DNA of 37,917 nt from Gemmatimonadota bacterium (GTDB taxonomy: Bacteria > Gemmatimonadota > Gemmatimonadetes > Gemmatimonadales > Gemmatimonadaceae): positions 1 through 37,917 of the forward strand of contig JAQBPY010000388.1 of assembly GCA_028287285.1 (NCBI GenBank), in the 5' to 3' direction. The notes beneath the pieces were generated by a model. The model worked only from the letters and a program-made list of their open reading frames with translations. It had not been told where the DNA came from and ran no database searches. Shown piece by piece: positions 14,485 to 23,375 of the stretch. The stretch's first letter is position 1. Every line of letters starts with the position of its first letter. Made by a program: the position numbers and the translations under genes.

Positions 14485-16764
14485 ATGGAACTCCTTCAGC
14501 TGTCCCAGATTGCCCATGCCGTTGCCGGCGAGCTTGCACTCCAGCCCCGCCAGGTGGCGAGTGTGCTCACCATGTTCGGTGAGGGAAACACCCTTCCGTT
14601 CGTCGCCCGGTACCGAAAGGAAGCCACCGGCGGGTTGGACGAAACGCAGCTCCGCGCCATCCAGGACCGCTCCGAGTATCTGCGCGAGCTGGGTGACCGC
14701 TCAGCCGCGATCCGGAAGTCCATTGACGACCAGGGCAAGCTCACGCCGGAATTGATCACCAGGCTCAATGCGGTCACCACCAAGCAGGAGCTGGAAGATC
14801 TCTATCTCCCGTAAAAGCCAAAGCGCCGTACCCGCGCGATCATCGCGAGGGAGCGCGGCCTCGAGCCCCTCGCTGATGCGATGTGGAGCGGCGAGTTGAC
14901 CGATGCCGCGGCACTCGCAGCGGCAGCTGGCTACGTGAGTGCAGAGAAGGAGGTGCCGACAACTGACGACGCACTCGCCGGAGCACGCGACATCCTGAGC
15001 GAGCGGTTTGCCGAAGACGCGGACAACCGCTCGTGGGTCCGTGATCTCACGAGACGAAAGGGCGTGGTCACGTCGAAGCTCGTGACCGGCAAGGACGAGG
15101 AGGCCGCCAAGTTCCGCGACTACTTTGATTTTTCCGAGCCACTGGGCGCCATTCCATCGCACCGCGTGCTGGCGATTCGGCGTGGTGAGGACGAGGGCAT
15201 GCTGGCATGGACCGTTACGGCGCCCGTTGATGAAATCAACAATGGGCTGATTGCGCGCGTGCAGCATGGCCGTCGCGCACTGGCGCAGCTCGAGCTCGTT
15301 GCGCGCGACGCGTACAAGCGGCTGCTCGCCTTTTCCATCGAGGTCGAGATTCGACTCGAGCTCAAGACGCGGGCGGACGAAGAGGCGATTGCGATTTTCG
15401 GGCGCAACCTCGAGCAGCTCCTGCTCGCCGCGCCTGCCGGGGAGCGCATCGTCATTGGCCTGGACCCGGGATTCCGGACGGGCGTAAAGGTGGCCGCGGT
15501 GTCTCGCACCGGAGCCGTGCTGCATACCGACGCGTGGATGCTGCACCAGCCGGATCGTTTTGCGGCGTCACTCGTTCGGCTGGTGACGTCATCGTCTGCT
15601 CAGCTCATCTCCATTGGCAACGGCACCGCATCGCGCGAGACCGAAGCCCTTGTGAAGGCAACATTGCGAGACGCAAATCTTGCGGCGCCGCCGCAGGTGG
15701 TGGTCGTGAATGAGGCGGGCGCTTCGGTGTATTCGGCGAGCGAGCTGGCACGCGATGAGCTGCCGGGTCTCGACGTGTCGCTGCGCGGCGCGGTGTCCAT
15801 TGCGCGACGTCTGCAGGATCCGCTCGCCGAGCTGGTGAAGATTGATCCGAAATCGATTGGCGTTGGGCAGTACCAGCACGACGTCGACCAGCGGCGTCTC
15901 AGAAAGCGGCTCGAGGACGTCGTGGTCAGCGCGGTGAATCGCGTGGGTGTCGAGGTGAACACCGCGTCCGTGGCGTTGCTGTCATACGTCTCGGGCATTG
16001 GGCCGGGCCTGGCGCAGAGCATCGTCACGCTGCGCGACGAGCAGGGCGGCTTCAAGTCGCGCAAGGCATTGCTTGCCGTGCCGCGCCTGGGCGCCAAGGC
16101 GTTCGAGCAGTCGGCGGGCTTCCTCCGCGTCCGCGGTGGAGCGCATCCGCTCGACGCAAGCGCCGTGCACCCTGAGCGCTATGCGCTGGTGGAACGGATG
16201 GCAACGGACGTGGGCGTATCACTCGCGGAGCTCATCGCCAACGAGAGCAAGGTCGAGGCGATTGCGCTGGAAAAATACGTTACTCCCGACGCGGGTCTTC
16301 CCACGCTGCGGGACATTCTCGGCGAGCTCAGGAAACCCGGCCGGGATCCGCGTGCCGCCTTCGAGGCGCCGGCATTTCGTGATGACGTCACCGAGCCGAA
16401 AGACCTGCGTGAAGGAATGGAGCTCGAGGGGGTCGTGACCAACATTGTGGCCTTCGGCGCCTTCGTGGACATTGGTGTGCATCAGGACGGTCTCGTGCAC
16501 GTATCGCAGCTCGCCGACCGCTTTGTCAGCGATGTGAACCAGGTGGTCTCGGTAGGACTCCGGGTAAAGGTGCGAGTGGTGAGCGTGGATCTTGCCCGCA
16601 ACCGTATTGCGCTCACGATGAAGTCCGCGACTGCCGACAACCGGCCCAGCGCGGGCGCGAAGCCACGCGTAGACAGGGTGCCGCAGAAACAGCCACCAAA
16701 GCCGGAAACGTTCACCATTCCAAAGCCGGGCGCAATTGCGCCGAACGGTATGCGGTTTCGGTAG
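14485..16764 (+). pseudogene. tex: tex, S1-domain RNA-binding protein, interrupted by one in-frame TAA
   Basis: Tex (YhgF) is a nucleic-acid-binding transcription accessory protein. Residues 1-109 match the Tex N-terminal helical domain (VLTMFGEGNTLPFVARYRKE). The frame then stops at TAA 14812-14814, exactly where the conserved LYLPYKPKRRTRA has Tyr: the DNA reads LYLP-stop-KPKRRTRAIIARERG. Without a frame change the protein continues to 16764, through the YqgF/RuvC-like domain (RIVIGLDPGFRTGVKVAAVS), the helix-hairpin-helix region (LLSYVSGIGPGLAQSIV) and a C-terminal S1 domain (LEGVVTNIVAFGAFVDIGVH). All else is intact and the total of about 758 codons is normal, so this is a single recent nonsense change or a sequencing error. 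A restart downstream would lack most of the N-terminal domain. Confidence 0.88.
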
Positions 16765-16807
16765 CAGCTCCTTCGCTTCGTTCAACACGACGGATACCTT
16801 TTCCCAA

Positions 16808-17362
16808 ATGCTCATGCGCCGCGCCTCCTTCTCCGCCCTCGCGATTGCCCTCGCCGGACTCACCGCCTGCCAGAGCAGCGGTACACCCGCCGCTGCGGCC
16901 GCAAATACGAATGCCATGCCCCCACGCCTGGGGCCGAGCGTTGAAGCGCAGACCATGGAGCAAGCAGGCGAATACCTCACCATCGTGGGCAGCTGCAACG
17001 ACTGCCACACCCAGGGGTGGGCCGAATCAAAGGGCAAAGTTCCGCCGGCCGATCGCTTCGCCGGTCTCGACGTGGGCTTTCGCGGAGACTGGGGCACGGT
17101 CTACGGCAAGAACCTTCGCACCATCACCCAGCGCCAGAGCGAAGACCATTGGGTCGAAGTGCTCAAGACCGCCGATGGCGGCGACGGCCATCCGCCCATG
17201 CCGTGGTGGAACACGGCGCAGATGAGCGACCGCGATCTCCGCGCCATGTACCGCTACATCAAGTCGCTCGGACCCAATACGAAGGGTGTTCCACGCAACC
17301 TGAAAGCTGGCGTCGAGCCGAAAGGACCGTATATCTGGGTGACACCAAAAACCGGTCCGTAA
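16808..17362 (+). CDS. c-type cytochrome lipoprotein
   Basis: 184 aa from the ATG at 16808. A lipoprotein signal ends in the lipobox LTAC (Cys21), followed by an Ala-rich linker. The single haem site is CNDCH (C63, C66, His67), and a probable distal ligand is the Met of HPPMPWWN. It carries one electron in the periplasm, anchored by lipid. No oxidase or dehydrogenase lies beside it, so its partner is unknown. The frame is open to 16736, but that start would put extra residues before the signal peptide. The penicillin-acylase-like gene follows within a few bases and may be co-transcribed. Confidence 0.9.
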   Translation: MLMRRASFSALAIALAGLTACQSSGTPAAAAANTNAMPPRLGPSVEAQTMEQAGEYLTIVGSCNDCHTQGWAESKGKVPPADRFAGLDVGFRGDWGTVYGKNLRTITQRQSEDHWVEVLKTADGGDGHPPMPWWNTAQMSDRDLRAMYRYIKSLGPNTKGVPRNLKAGVEPKGPYIWVTPKTGP

Positions 17363-17366
17363 GCCT

Positions 17367-19862
17367 CTGCTCCTCCGCACCCTCCGCCTCGGCGGCTCGC
17401 TCGCAATTCTGGTTGGCGCGCTCCTTGTCGGGGCGCGCCGCATCGGGCCCGCTCCAGCGCTCGGTGCCTTCCTCGAGCCCGCGCACGGTGTTTGGTCGCT
17501 CTCGCGATCGGCAGAAAAGCCAAAGCATGCGCGCGCCGATCTCATGCTCCTTGGCGACAGCGTGCGCGTTGTCTACGACGACCGCGCCGTGCCGCACATC
17601 TTCGCCAACAGCGAAGAAGATGCATATCGTGCGCTTGGCTACGTCGTCGCGCGCGACAGGCTGTTCCAGATGTACCTGCAGACCTTGGCCGCGTCGGGGC
17701 GGCTCACCGAGATTGCCGGTGCGCGGACCCTCGCACTCGACCGCGAAACGCGCGGCCTCGGATTGCCTCGTGCGGCAGAGCGTATCGTCGCGAGTATCGC
17801 GGATACGTCGCAGGTCATGCGCTATGCGCGGGCGTACGCGGCCGGCGTCAACGCGTACATCAGGCAGATGCCCGCCAGCGAGCTGCCGCTCGAGTTTCGC
17901 CTCACGGGAACGAAACCGTTCGAGTGGAAACCGGTTGATTCGTATCATCTCGCCAGCCGCATGGGCTACACGCTTGCCTACATCGCGGCAGAGAACGACA
18001 GGTCCGCCGCGGCATCACGCATAGGTACGGCCGCCGCCGAGGCGCTCTTTCCCGAGAACACACCCATTCAGGAGCCCATCCAGCCGAACGGCCAGAACGC
18101 CCCGCGTCTTGATTTTCATCCCCTGCCGCCGCCGGGGTCGCCGGACAGCTCCGCGTCGATGCTCGTTGCAGCGACGAATGCGTTCCTGCCGTCTCGCCGA
18201 GTTGCGACAGCCGACCCGGAAGATGATCCAAAGACATTCGCCAGCAACAACTGGGCGGTATCGCCGCGGCGCACGGCCAATAGCCACGCGCTGCTCGCCG
18301 GCGATCCACATCTCGATCTGTCGCTGCCATCCATCTGGTACGAGGTCCACATCGTCGTACCGGGCACGCTCGACGTGTACGGTGTGACCATTCCTGGTGC
18401 GCCGCACGTGGTCATCGGATTCAACCGCGACGTGGCGTGGACGTTCACGAACACCGGAGCAGACGTCCTCGATTACTTCGCGGAACATGTCGACAACGAC
18501 GAGTCTCCCGCGAAGTACATGGTCGACAGCGCATGGCGGCCGCTCGAGAAACGCATTGAACGGTATCATGGACAGCGCAATCAGGTCATCGCGACAGACA
18601 CACTTTATTTCACCCACCGGGGGCCAATGCGCCGAGTGGGCGCGCGGTGGGTGTCGATGCGGTGGACGGTGCTCGAGAGCGGCCGCGAAGTGGAAGCATT
18701 CTACGGAATAGCGCATGCGAAAAGCGCATCCGAGCTCGAGGACATCATGGGGCGTTTGTATCAGGCGCCTGCCCAGAACATGCTTGCCGCGGATCGCGGT
18801 GGACACATCGCGATTCGCTCCACCGGCCGGTACCCGTTACGCGCCGGCAATGGGAAGGGCGACGTGGTCCGCGACGGAAGCTTAAGTGCGAACGACTGGC
18901 GTGGCGCATTGCCGCTCACCCAGTACCCGCAGAGTGCTGATCCCGCGCAGGGGTATCTCGCATCCGCGAATCAGCAGCCCATTGATCCGCGCGCGGCCGT
19001 GGGTTGGTGGGGTGGAAGCTACGATCCGTGGCGCGCCCTCCGCATCAATGCGCTCCTTCGCGCCGACTCGGCAATGACGCCTGACAAGATGCGGCTGTTC
19101 CAGACCGATCCCGGTAGTGCGCGGGCCGACCTGTTCGTGCCGTCGTTCCTGCAGGCCGCCCAACGCGCCCATAACGGCATGAACATGACGCAGGTCAGCG
19201 AAGCGCGCAGACTGCTTGCCGAATGGGACCGCCGCTACACCAAGGACAATCGCCGCGCCGTGCTGTTCGAGGAGGCCATGCGCGAGCTCGTGACCCGCAC
19301 GTGGGACGAGCTCTCGGTTGACCAGGGTGCCGGACGCCGCGTGGCCACTCCGTCAACCGCGGTGCTGGCGGAGCTGCTCGCGGATTCGTCGAGTGCCTGG
19401 TGGGATGATCGCAGCACTCCGGAAGTGGAGCATCGTGACGATATCCTCGCGGCCGCCCTCGCTGCAGCCCTTCAGACCGTTCGCGGAAAGTATGGTGATC
19501 CAAACGGCGACGGATGGCGATGGGACAGGATTCGAAAAACAAATGTTAATCATCTGCTGCGGCTGCCAGAGCTGTCATCGCTCAACCTGACAAACCAGGG
19601 TGGAGTCGGTACTCTTAGCCCATCCTTAGGAAACGGTACGCACGGTTCGAGCTGGCGCATGGTCGTCGAGCTCGACTCCGGCATCAAGGCCTGGGCTACC
19701 TATCCCGGCGGCCAATCCGGCAACCCGGTGAGCTCGCGCTATCGCGATCGAATTCCACTCTGGGTGGCGGGACAGCTCGAAGCCGTGCATTTGCCGCGAA
19801 CGGTTGACGCACTTGCGGAAAAGTCCCGGCCCTCCGAGCTGACGCTCACGGCACCACGATGA
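17367..19862 (+). CDS. penicillin acylase family Ntn hydrolase
   Basis: A large S45-family amidase that matures by self-cleavage into alpha and beta subunits. The beta subunit begins at the catalytic Ser (codon at 18243) in FASNNWAVS, with LLAGDPHLDLSLPSIWYEVH after it, as in penicillin G/AHL acylases; the residue before Ser is Ala rather than the usual Gly. The first ATG is 17544 (772 aa), but family-like sequence continues upstream without a stop: a hydrophobic signal (SLAILVGALLVGA) and GVWSLSRSAEKPK. No ATG, GTG or TTG occurs there, so a CTG at 17367 is the likely start. Periplasmic; the substrate (beta-lactam, acyl-homoserine lactone or other amide) is unknown. It overlaps the next gene by 4 bp. 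Confidence 0.9.
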   Translation: MLLRTLRLGGSLAILVGALLVGARRIGPAPALGAFLEPAHGVWSLSRSAEKPKHARADLMLLGDSVRVVYDDRAVPHIFANSEEDAYRALGYVVARDRLFQMYLQTLAASGRLTEIAGARTLALDRETRGLGLPRAAERIVASIADTSQVMRYARAYAAGVNAYIRQMPASELPLEFRLTGTKPFEWKPVDSYHLASRMGYTLAYIAAENDRSAAASRIGTAAAEALFPENTPIQEPIQPNGQNAPRLDFHPLPPPGSPDSSASMLVAATNAFLPSRRVATADPEDDPKTFASNNWAVSPRRTANSHALLAGDPHLDLSLPSIWYEVHIVVPGTLDVYGVTIPGAPHVVIGFNRDVAWTFTNTGADVLDYFAEHVDNDESPAKYMVDSAWRPLEKRIERYHGQRNQVIATDTLYFTHRGPMRRVGARWVSMRWTVLESGREVEAFYGIAHAKSASELEDIMGRLYQAPAQNMLAADRGGHIAIRSTGRYPLRAGNGKGDVVRDGSLSANDWRGALPLTQYPQSADPAQGYLASANQQPIDPRAAVGWWGGSYDPWRALRINALLRADSAMTPDKMRLFQTDPGSARADLFVPSFLQAAQRAHNGMNMTQVSEARRLLAEWDRRYTKDNRRAVLFEEAMRELVTRTWDELSVDQGAGRRVATPSTAVLAELLADSSSAWWDDRSTPEVEHRDDILAAALAAALQTVRGKYGDPNGDGWRWDRIRKTNVNHLLRLPELSSLNLTNQGGVGTLSPSLGNGTHGSSWRMVVELDSGIKAWATYPGGQSGNPVSSRYRDRIPLWVAGQLEAVHLPRTVDALAEKSRPSELTLTAPR

Positions 19863-20197
19863 GATCCGGCGTCGTTCTCGTGGCGGCCATGGCGCTGGCC
19901 ACCTGGATCTGCGGTTGGTGGGGTGTGGCCCTGGTGGGAATCGCAACCGGCGTGCTCTACCGCGCCAGGGGCGGCCGCGCATGGCACGCCGCGCTCGCGG
20001 CAACGATGAGCTGGGCGCTCCTGCTGATTGCCGATGCCATTGCCGGACCCTTCGCGCATGTGGCAAGCACCCTTGGCGGCGCGATGAGTATTCCCGCCGG
20101 CGCGCTGTTGATGGCGACGCTGCTCTTTCCCGCGCTGCTGGCGTGGAGCGCGGCTATGGTGGCAGCGCAGCTCTCGAGCCTCACCCTGTCGTCCTGA
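19859..20197 (+). CDS. small integral membrane protein
   Basis: 112 aa. The ATG at 19859 overlaps the TGA of the acylase gene (ATGA), so it is translationally coupled. Almost wholly hydrophobic, with about four membrane segments (VVLVAAMALATWICGWWG, ALVGIATGVLY, WALLLIADAIAG, LLMATLLFPALLAWSAAMV). No domain is recognised. It may be a companion of the acylase or simply share its mRNA. Confidence 0.75.
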   Translation: MRSGVVLVAAMALATWICGWWGVALVGIATGVLYRARGGRAWHAALAATMSWALLLIADAIAGPFAHVASTLGGAMSIPAGALLMATLLFPALLAWSAAMVAAQLSSLTLSS

Positions 20198-20271
20198 GAG
20201 TCCTTCGCGCGCTCGGGGCGACAAAGCCGACAACGCTGGCGCGCGCTCCTGCATCTGGCGAATTTGCTCGC

Positions 20272-21048
20272 ATGCGCCCTCGCCCATACATCCTCGCCGA
20301 AAGCACCTGGAACACCGTGGCCGCGACACCGTACGACGTCGCCGTACTGCCCTGGGGCGCAACCGAAGCCCACAACTACCACCTGCCGTACGCCACCGAC
20401 AACATCCAGTCCGAGTCACTCGCCGCCGAGGGCGCGCGAATGGCATGGGAGCGGGGCGCCAGACCCGTCGTGCTGCCCGGTGTGCCGTTTGGCGTGAACA
20501 CGGGGCAGCTCGACATCAAGCTGTGCCTCAACATGAATCCGTCCACCCAGGCGCAGCTGCTGACGGACATCGTGCACTCGCTGGAAGCGTCGGGCATCCT
20601 GAAGCTCGTCATCTTCAACGGGCATGGGGGCAATGATTTCCGGCAGATGATTCGCGAGCTGCAGCCCAGGAGCACGCTGTTCATCGCCACGGTGAACTGG
20701 TACAGGATCGGTGATCCGAAAAGCATCTTTGCCGACATGGGCGATCACGCGGGCGAGTTGGAAACCAGTGTGATGATGCATCTCACGCCCGACCTGGTGA
20801 GCCCCTTGACCGAAGCCGGCGACGGCCGCGAGAAGCGGTGGCGCATGCGCGCCCTTCGCGAGGGCTGGGCGTGGTCGCCTCGCCAGTGGACGAAAATCTC
20901 GGGCGACACGGGCGTGGGGAACCCAGCCCAGTCGTCGGTTGAAAAGGGAGCGCGCTACGCTGAGGAAGTCACGCGGAATTTCGCGGATTTTCTCGTCGAG
21001 CTGTCGCATGCGGACCTGGATGATCTGTACGCCAGCGCGGAATCCTGA
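20272..21048 (+). CDS. creatininase-family amidohydrolase
   Basis: 258 aa, the family's usual size. Metal-binding motifs of creatininase: VLPWGATEAHNYHLPYATDN near the N-terminus (Glu, His, Asp ligands), GVPFGVN, LVIFNGHGGND in the middle, and DHAGELETSVMM (His, Glu). The family hydrolyses cyclic or linear amides; members include creatinine amidohydrolase, formamide-releasing enzymes of flavin or pterin pathways, and MftE. No creatine, riboflavin or mycofactocin gene is nearby, so the substrate is open. The ATG at 20272 starts at the conserved domain; the frame is open upstream but noncoding in appearance. Confidence 0.93.
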   Translation: MRPRPYILAESTWNTVAATPYDVAVLPWGATEAHNYHLPYATDNIQSESLAAEGARMAWERGARPVVLPGVPFGVNTGQLDIKLCLNMNPSTQAQLLTDIVHSLEASGILKLVIFNGHGGNDFRQMIRELQPRSTLFIATVNWYRIGDPKSIFADMGDHAGELETSVMMHLTPDLVSPLTEAGDGREKRWRMRALREGWAWSPRQWTKISGDTGVGNPAQSSVEKGARYAEEVTRNFADFLVELSHADLDDLYASAES

Positions 21049-21107
21049 CACGGCGCGGGAACAACGGCGGCAAAACCGGATAACACCAGCACCGCCTACC
21101 GAGCGCC

Positions 21108-21389
21108 ATGGCCACCCCCCGCAAACACTACGACGAGCTCATTGCCCGCAACGAGCAGCTGGACCGCGAAGCGCGGAGCGAGACATTCCGCGATCTGGTG
21201 CGAACCGCGGGCCACCTCCTCTTCTGGGTCCTTTGCGGCATGGGGCTGCTTGGCCTCGGTCTCCATAGCACAGACCTGGTGCTCGCACCCATCCTCTGGC
21301 TCGCCGGTCAGACGGTCTGGATTGCCGGAGTGAGCTTTTCACTCCTTGCCGCCTATCGCCGCGGCGCCGAGCGTGGCGATTGGAGGTAG
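21108..21389 (+). CDS. two-helix membrane protein
   Basis: 93 aa. A charged N-terminal helix (residues 1-30, YDELIARNEQLDREARSETF) precedes two membrane segments (HLLFWVLCGMGLLGLGLH and APILWLAGQTVWIAGVSFSLL) and a basic tail. Family unknown. It follows the creatininase gene by about 60 bp on the same strand. Confidence 0.7.
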   Translation: MATPRKHYDELIARNEQLDREARSETFRDLVRTAGHLLFWVLCGMGLLGLGLHSTDLVLAPILWLAGQTVWIAGVSFSLLAAYRRGAERGDWR

Positions 21390-21447
21390 CGTGCACAGGA
21401 GTGAACTGCCGCTAGACGACCGGCCTGCCACAGTGCAGCATTATCAC

Positions 21448-21918
21448 ATGCATTGCTCCCTGTTCTCGTTGATCCTGGCCGCGCTTCCTGCGTGTATGCT
21501 GGCGCAAGCCGCGCCCGAGGCCGAGGCCACCAAGGGCACGTCCGTGGCCTTTGGCGTCCACTACGGCAGCCCGCTACGGTATTCGGCCGCCGTTGGATTG
21601 ATCAAGGACATGAGCATCCATCGCAACGACGGCATGATCGTGATGCTCGAGCCGGGCTATCAGGGGAGCGAAATATCCGCCGGCTACTTTCGGCAGATCG
21701 GGCGGCTCGGAACGGGCTACTCGCTGCGTGCGGCCGCGGTTCGAACGGGGCGCGAGCCATGGAACGCCACACCAAGCACCACGTACATCGGCGGCGAAGC
21801 GCACTGGATGCTCATCCTCGGCGTCGGGGGACGTCTGGGCTATCTGCGCCGCGTGAGCAATTCCACCGATCATACGCGCGACAACCTCGCATCGATCGGA
21901 TTGTCCATCGGTTTCTAG
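21448..21918 (+). CDS. small outer-membrane-like protein
   Basis: 156 aa from the ATG at 21448. A signal peptide (HCSLFSLILAALPACMLAQA) is followed by alternating beta-type sequence rich in Gly and aromatic residues (FGVHYGSPLRYSAAVGLIKD, GYFRQIGRLGTGYSLRAAAV, ILGVGGRLGYLRRVS) and ends in SIGLSIGF, a terminal Phe of the kind recognised by the BAM complex. This fits a small beta-barrel, but no family is named. A possible lipobox-like Cys (LPAC) makes a lipoprotein an alternative. The frame is open upstream to 21346, overlapping the previous gene. Confidence 0.7.
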   Translation: MHCSLFSLILAALPACMLAQAAPEAEATKGTSVAFGVHYGSPLRYSAAVGLIKDMSIHRNDGMIVMLEPGYQGSEISAGYFRQIGRLGTGYSLRAAAVRTGREPWNATPSTTYIGGEAHWMLILGVGGRLGYLRRVSNSTDHTRDNLASIGLSIGF

Positions 21919-21956
21919 TGGATTGTTACGCACGTTGTAATAGCGGTGTCGTTCGT

Positions 21957-22009
21957 GAGCGAAGCGAAGGACCTGCTCTTTTACCAGCACAAACAGGTCT
22001 TCGCTGCGC
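21957..22009. repeat. inverted pair of short dispersed repeats
   Basis: GAGCGAAGCGAAGGACCTGCT (21957-21977) and ACAGGTCTTCGCTGCGC (21993-22009) are inverted copies of the same short unit found at 9341-9363 and 9538-9576. Together they can form a hairpin with a stem of about 16 bp and one bulge. It lies in the gap between the outer-membrane-like gene and the DUF1569 gene and may stop or stabilise the upstream transcript. Confidence 0.6.
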
Positions 22010-22039
22010 CAATCCAGACCAGTCTCACCAGACCCTGCG

Positions 22040-22486
22040 ATGATGAAATCCCTGCATACTGAACGCGACCGTCAGACGATCATTGCGCGCGTCCGCCAGC
22101 TGACGCCGGAATCAAGAGCGCGCTGGGGAAAGATGACGGCGCAGCAGATGATCCTGCACCTGGCAGACTCCGCACGAATGGCAACCGGCGAGTTGCCTGT
22201 TGCGTCAAAGGGCGCGCCGTTTCGCTTCCCGGTGGTCAAGCAGCTGCTCATGTACGTACTGCCGATTCCGAAGAATCTTCCCACGGCGCCCGAGCTCATT
22301 GCGCGCACGACTACCGACTGGGATGCGGACATGGCCGACTACTTCAGCCGGCTCGAAGCATTCGCGCAGAAGAAGATCGATAGCGCATGGGCAGATCATC
22401 CCGTTTTCGGCCCCATGAATGGCACGGAGTGGGGACGGCAGCTGTGGTCCCACATGGACCATCATCTGCGGCAGTTCGGAGCATGA
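22040..22486 (+). CDS. DUF1569 / DinB-like protein
   Basis: 148 aa. It matches the DUF1569 branch of the DinB-like four-helix fold: LTPESRARWGKMTAQQMILH with the first His, then VLPIPKNLPTAPEL in the middle, and HPVFGPMNGTEWGRQLWSHM followed by DHHLRQFG, with the His cluster that binds metal in relatives. Enzymatic role unknown. It overlaps the next tiny gene by ATGA. Confidence 0.88.
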   Translation: MMKSLHTERDRQTIIARVRQLTPESRARWGKMTAQQMILHLADSARMATGELPVASKGAPFRFPVVKQLLMYVLPIPKNLPTAPELIARTTTDWDADMADYFSRLEAFAQKKIDSAWADHPVFGPMNGTEWGRQLWSHMDHHLRQFGA

Positions 22487-22611
22487 AGGACATCGACTGG
22501 CCCCTCGCCGCCGAGCTGGCCGTCGCCTTCGTGGTGATTTCGTTCGTGCGGTGGCGCTGGTTCAGAGCGCGCTTTCTGCGGAAGCAACAGGCGCCGCCGC
22601 CGCCGGAGTAG
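22483..22611 (+). CDS. 42-residue single-helix membrane protein
   Basis: The ATG at 22483 overlaps the TGA of the DUF1569 gene (ATGA). The product has one membrane helix (AAELAVAFVVISFVRW) followed by a basic stretch (RWRWFRARFLRK) and a PPPPE end. Its 3' end overlaps the 3' end of the convergent gene at 22562-22945 by 50 bp. The coupling and the clean topology support it; no homologue is known to me. Confidence 0.5.
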   Translation: MKDIDWPLAAELAVAFVVISFVRWRWFRARFLRKQQAPPPPE

Positions 22612-22945
22612 CCCTCGCGCGCCGCAGCACCCAGCGCACGACCAGCACCACGAGGAGTACCGGAAGCAGGAACTTGAGTGCCATGAAGCCGAGCGCCAGT
22701 GCCGCGCCCACCGCCAGCATGACGGCCGCTCCGATGCCTGCCACGAGCACCAGCGGCAGCCCCACGGCGCTCAGGATGAGAAAGATCGGTGCGCCAACGA
22801 TGGCCAGCACGATCAGGATGGGCAGGCCGATGAACTTGAGCACGGCGGCGATCGGAACGAGCACCAGCATCAGCAGGCCGGAGGCGCCGGCAACCGTGCG
22901 GCCGGCAATGAGGCTGAGGGCGAGGGCCTTGAGCAGTGCGATCAT
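22562..22945 (-). CDS. hydrophobic membrane protein of unknown family
   Basis: 127 aa from the ATG at 22945 (the frame is open to 23026, but those residues are not hydrophobic and do not look coding). Nearly continuous hydrophobic sequence with three or four membrane segments: LLMLVLVPIAAVLKFIGLPI, LAIVGAPIFLILSAVGLPLV, VAGIGAAVMLAVGAALALGF and LLPVLLVVLVVRWVLRR, ending in an Ala-rich cytosolic tail. Function unknown. It is divergent from the DUF486 gene and convergent, with overlap, with the tiny gene at 22483. Confidence 0.65.
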   Translation of the reverse strand: MIALLKALALSLIAGRTVAGASGLLMLVLVPIAAVLKFIGLPILIVLAIVGAPIFLILSAVGLPLVLVAGIGAAVMLAVGAALALGFMALKFLLPVLLVVLVVRWVLRRARATPAAAAPVASAESAL

Positions 22946-23019
22946 TTGGCGGACTCCAGCGATGAGTGCGGCAGCATTCCTGTCTTGCCTTACGGGAGGG
23001 TGCCACAGAAGGTTTCCGG

Positions 23020-23373
23020 ATGCCAATCATCCTTCGGACCATCCTCCTGCTCGTTGCCTCGAACGTCTTCATGACTTTCGCCTGGTACGCGCACCTGAAG
23101 AACCTCAGCGACCGTCCCTGGTACATTGCCGCGTTCGTGAGCTGGGGCATCGCCCTCTTCGAGTACCTGCTGCAGGTGCCCGCCAACCGCATTGGCTACA
23201 CGTCGCTGTCGCTGGGCCAGCTCAAGATCATGCAGGAGGCCATCACCCTGCTGGTCTTCATTCCCTTTGCCGTCTTCTACATGCGCCAGCCGCTGCGGCT
23301 GGATTTCCTCTGGGCGGCGCTGTGTATCTGCGGCGCCGTCTATTTTATTTTTCGCGGGCACGGTGTTGCATGA
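23020..23373 (+). CDS. DUF486 (DMT-type) membrane protein
   Basis: 117 aa from the ATG at 23020. Four membrane helices in the DUF486 pattern: ILLLVASNVFMTFAWYAHLK, YIAAFVSWGIALFEYLLQVPANRIG, then LSLGQLKIMQEAITLLVFIPFAVFY and FLWAALCICGAVYFIF. The WYAHLK, QVPANRIG and QLKIMQE motifs are diagnostic. The family is related to small drug/metabolite transporters, but no substrate is known. Confidence 0.92.
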   Translation: MPIILRTILLLVASNVFMTFAWYAHLKNLSDRPWYIAAFVSWGIALFEYLLQVPANRIGYTSLSLGQLKIMQEAITLLVFIPFAVFYMRQPLRLDFLWAALCICGAVYFIFRGHGVA

Positions 23374-23375
23374 GG

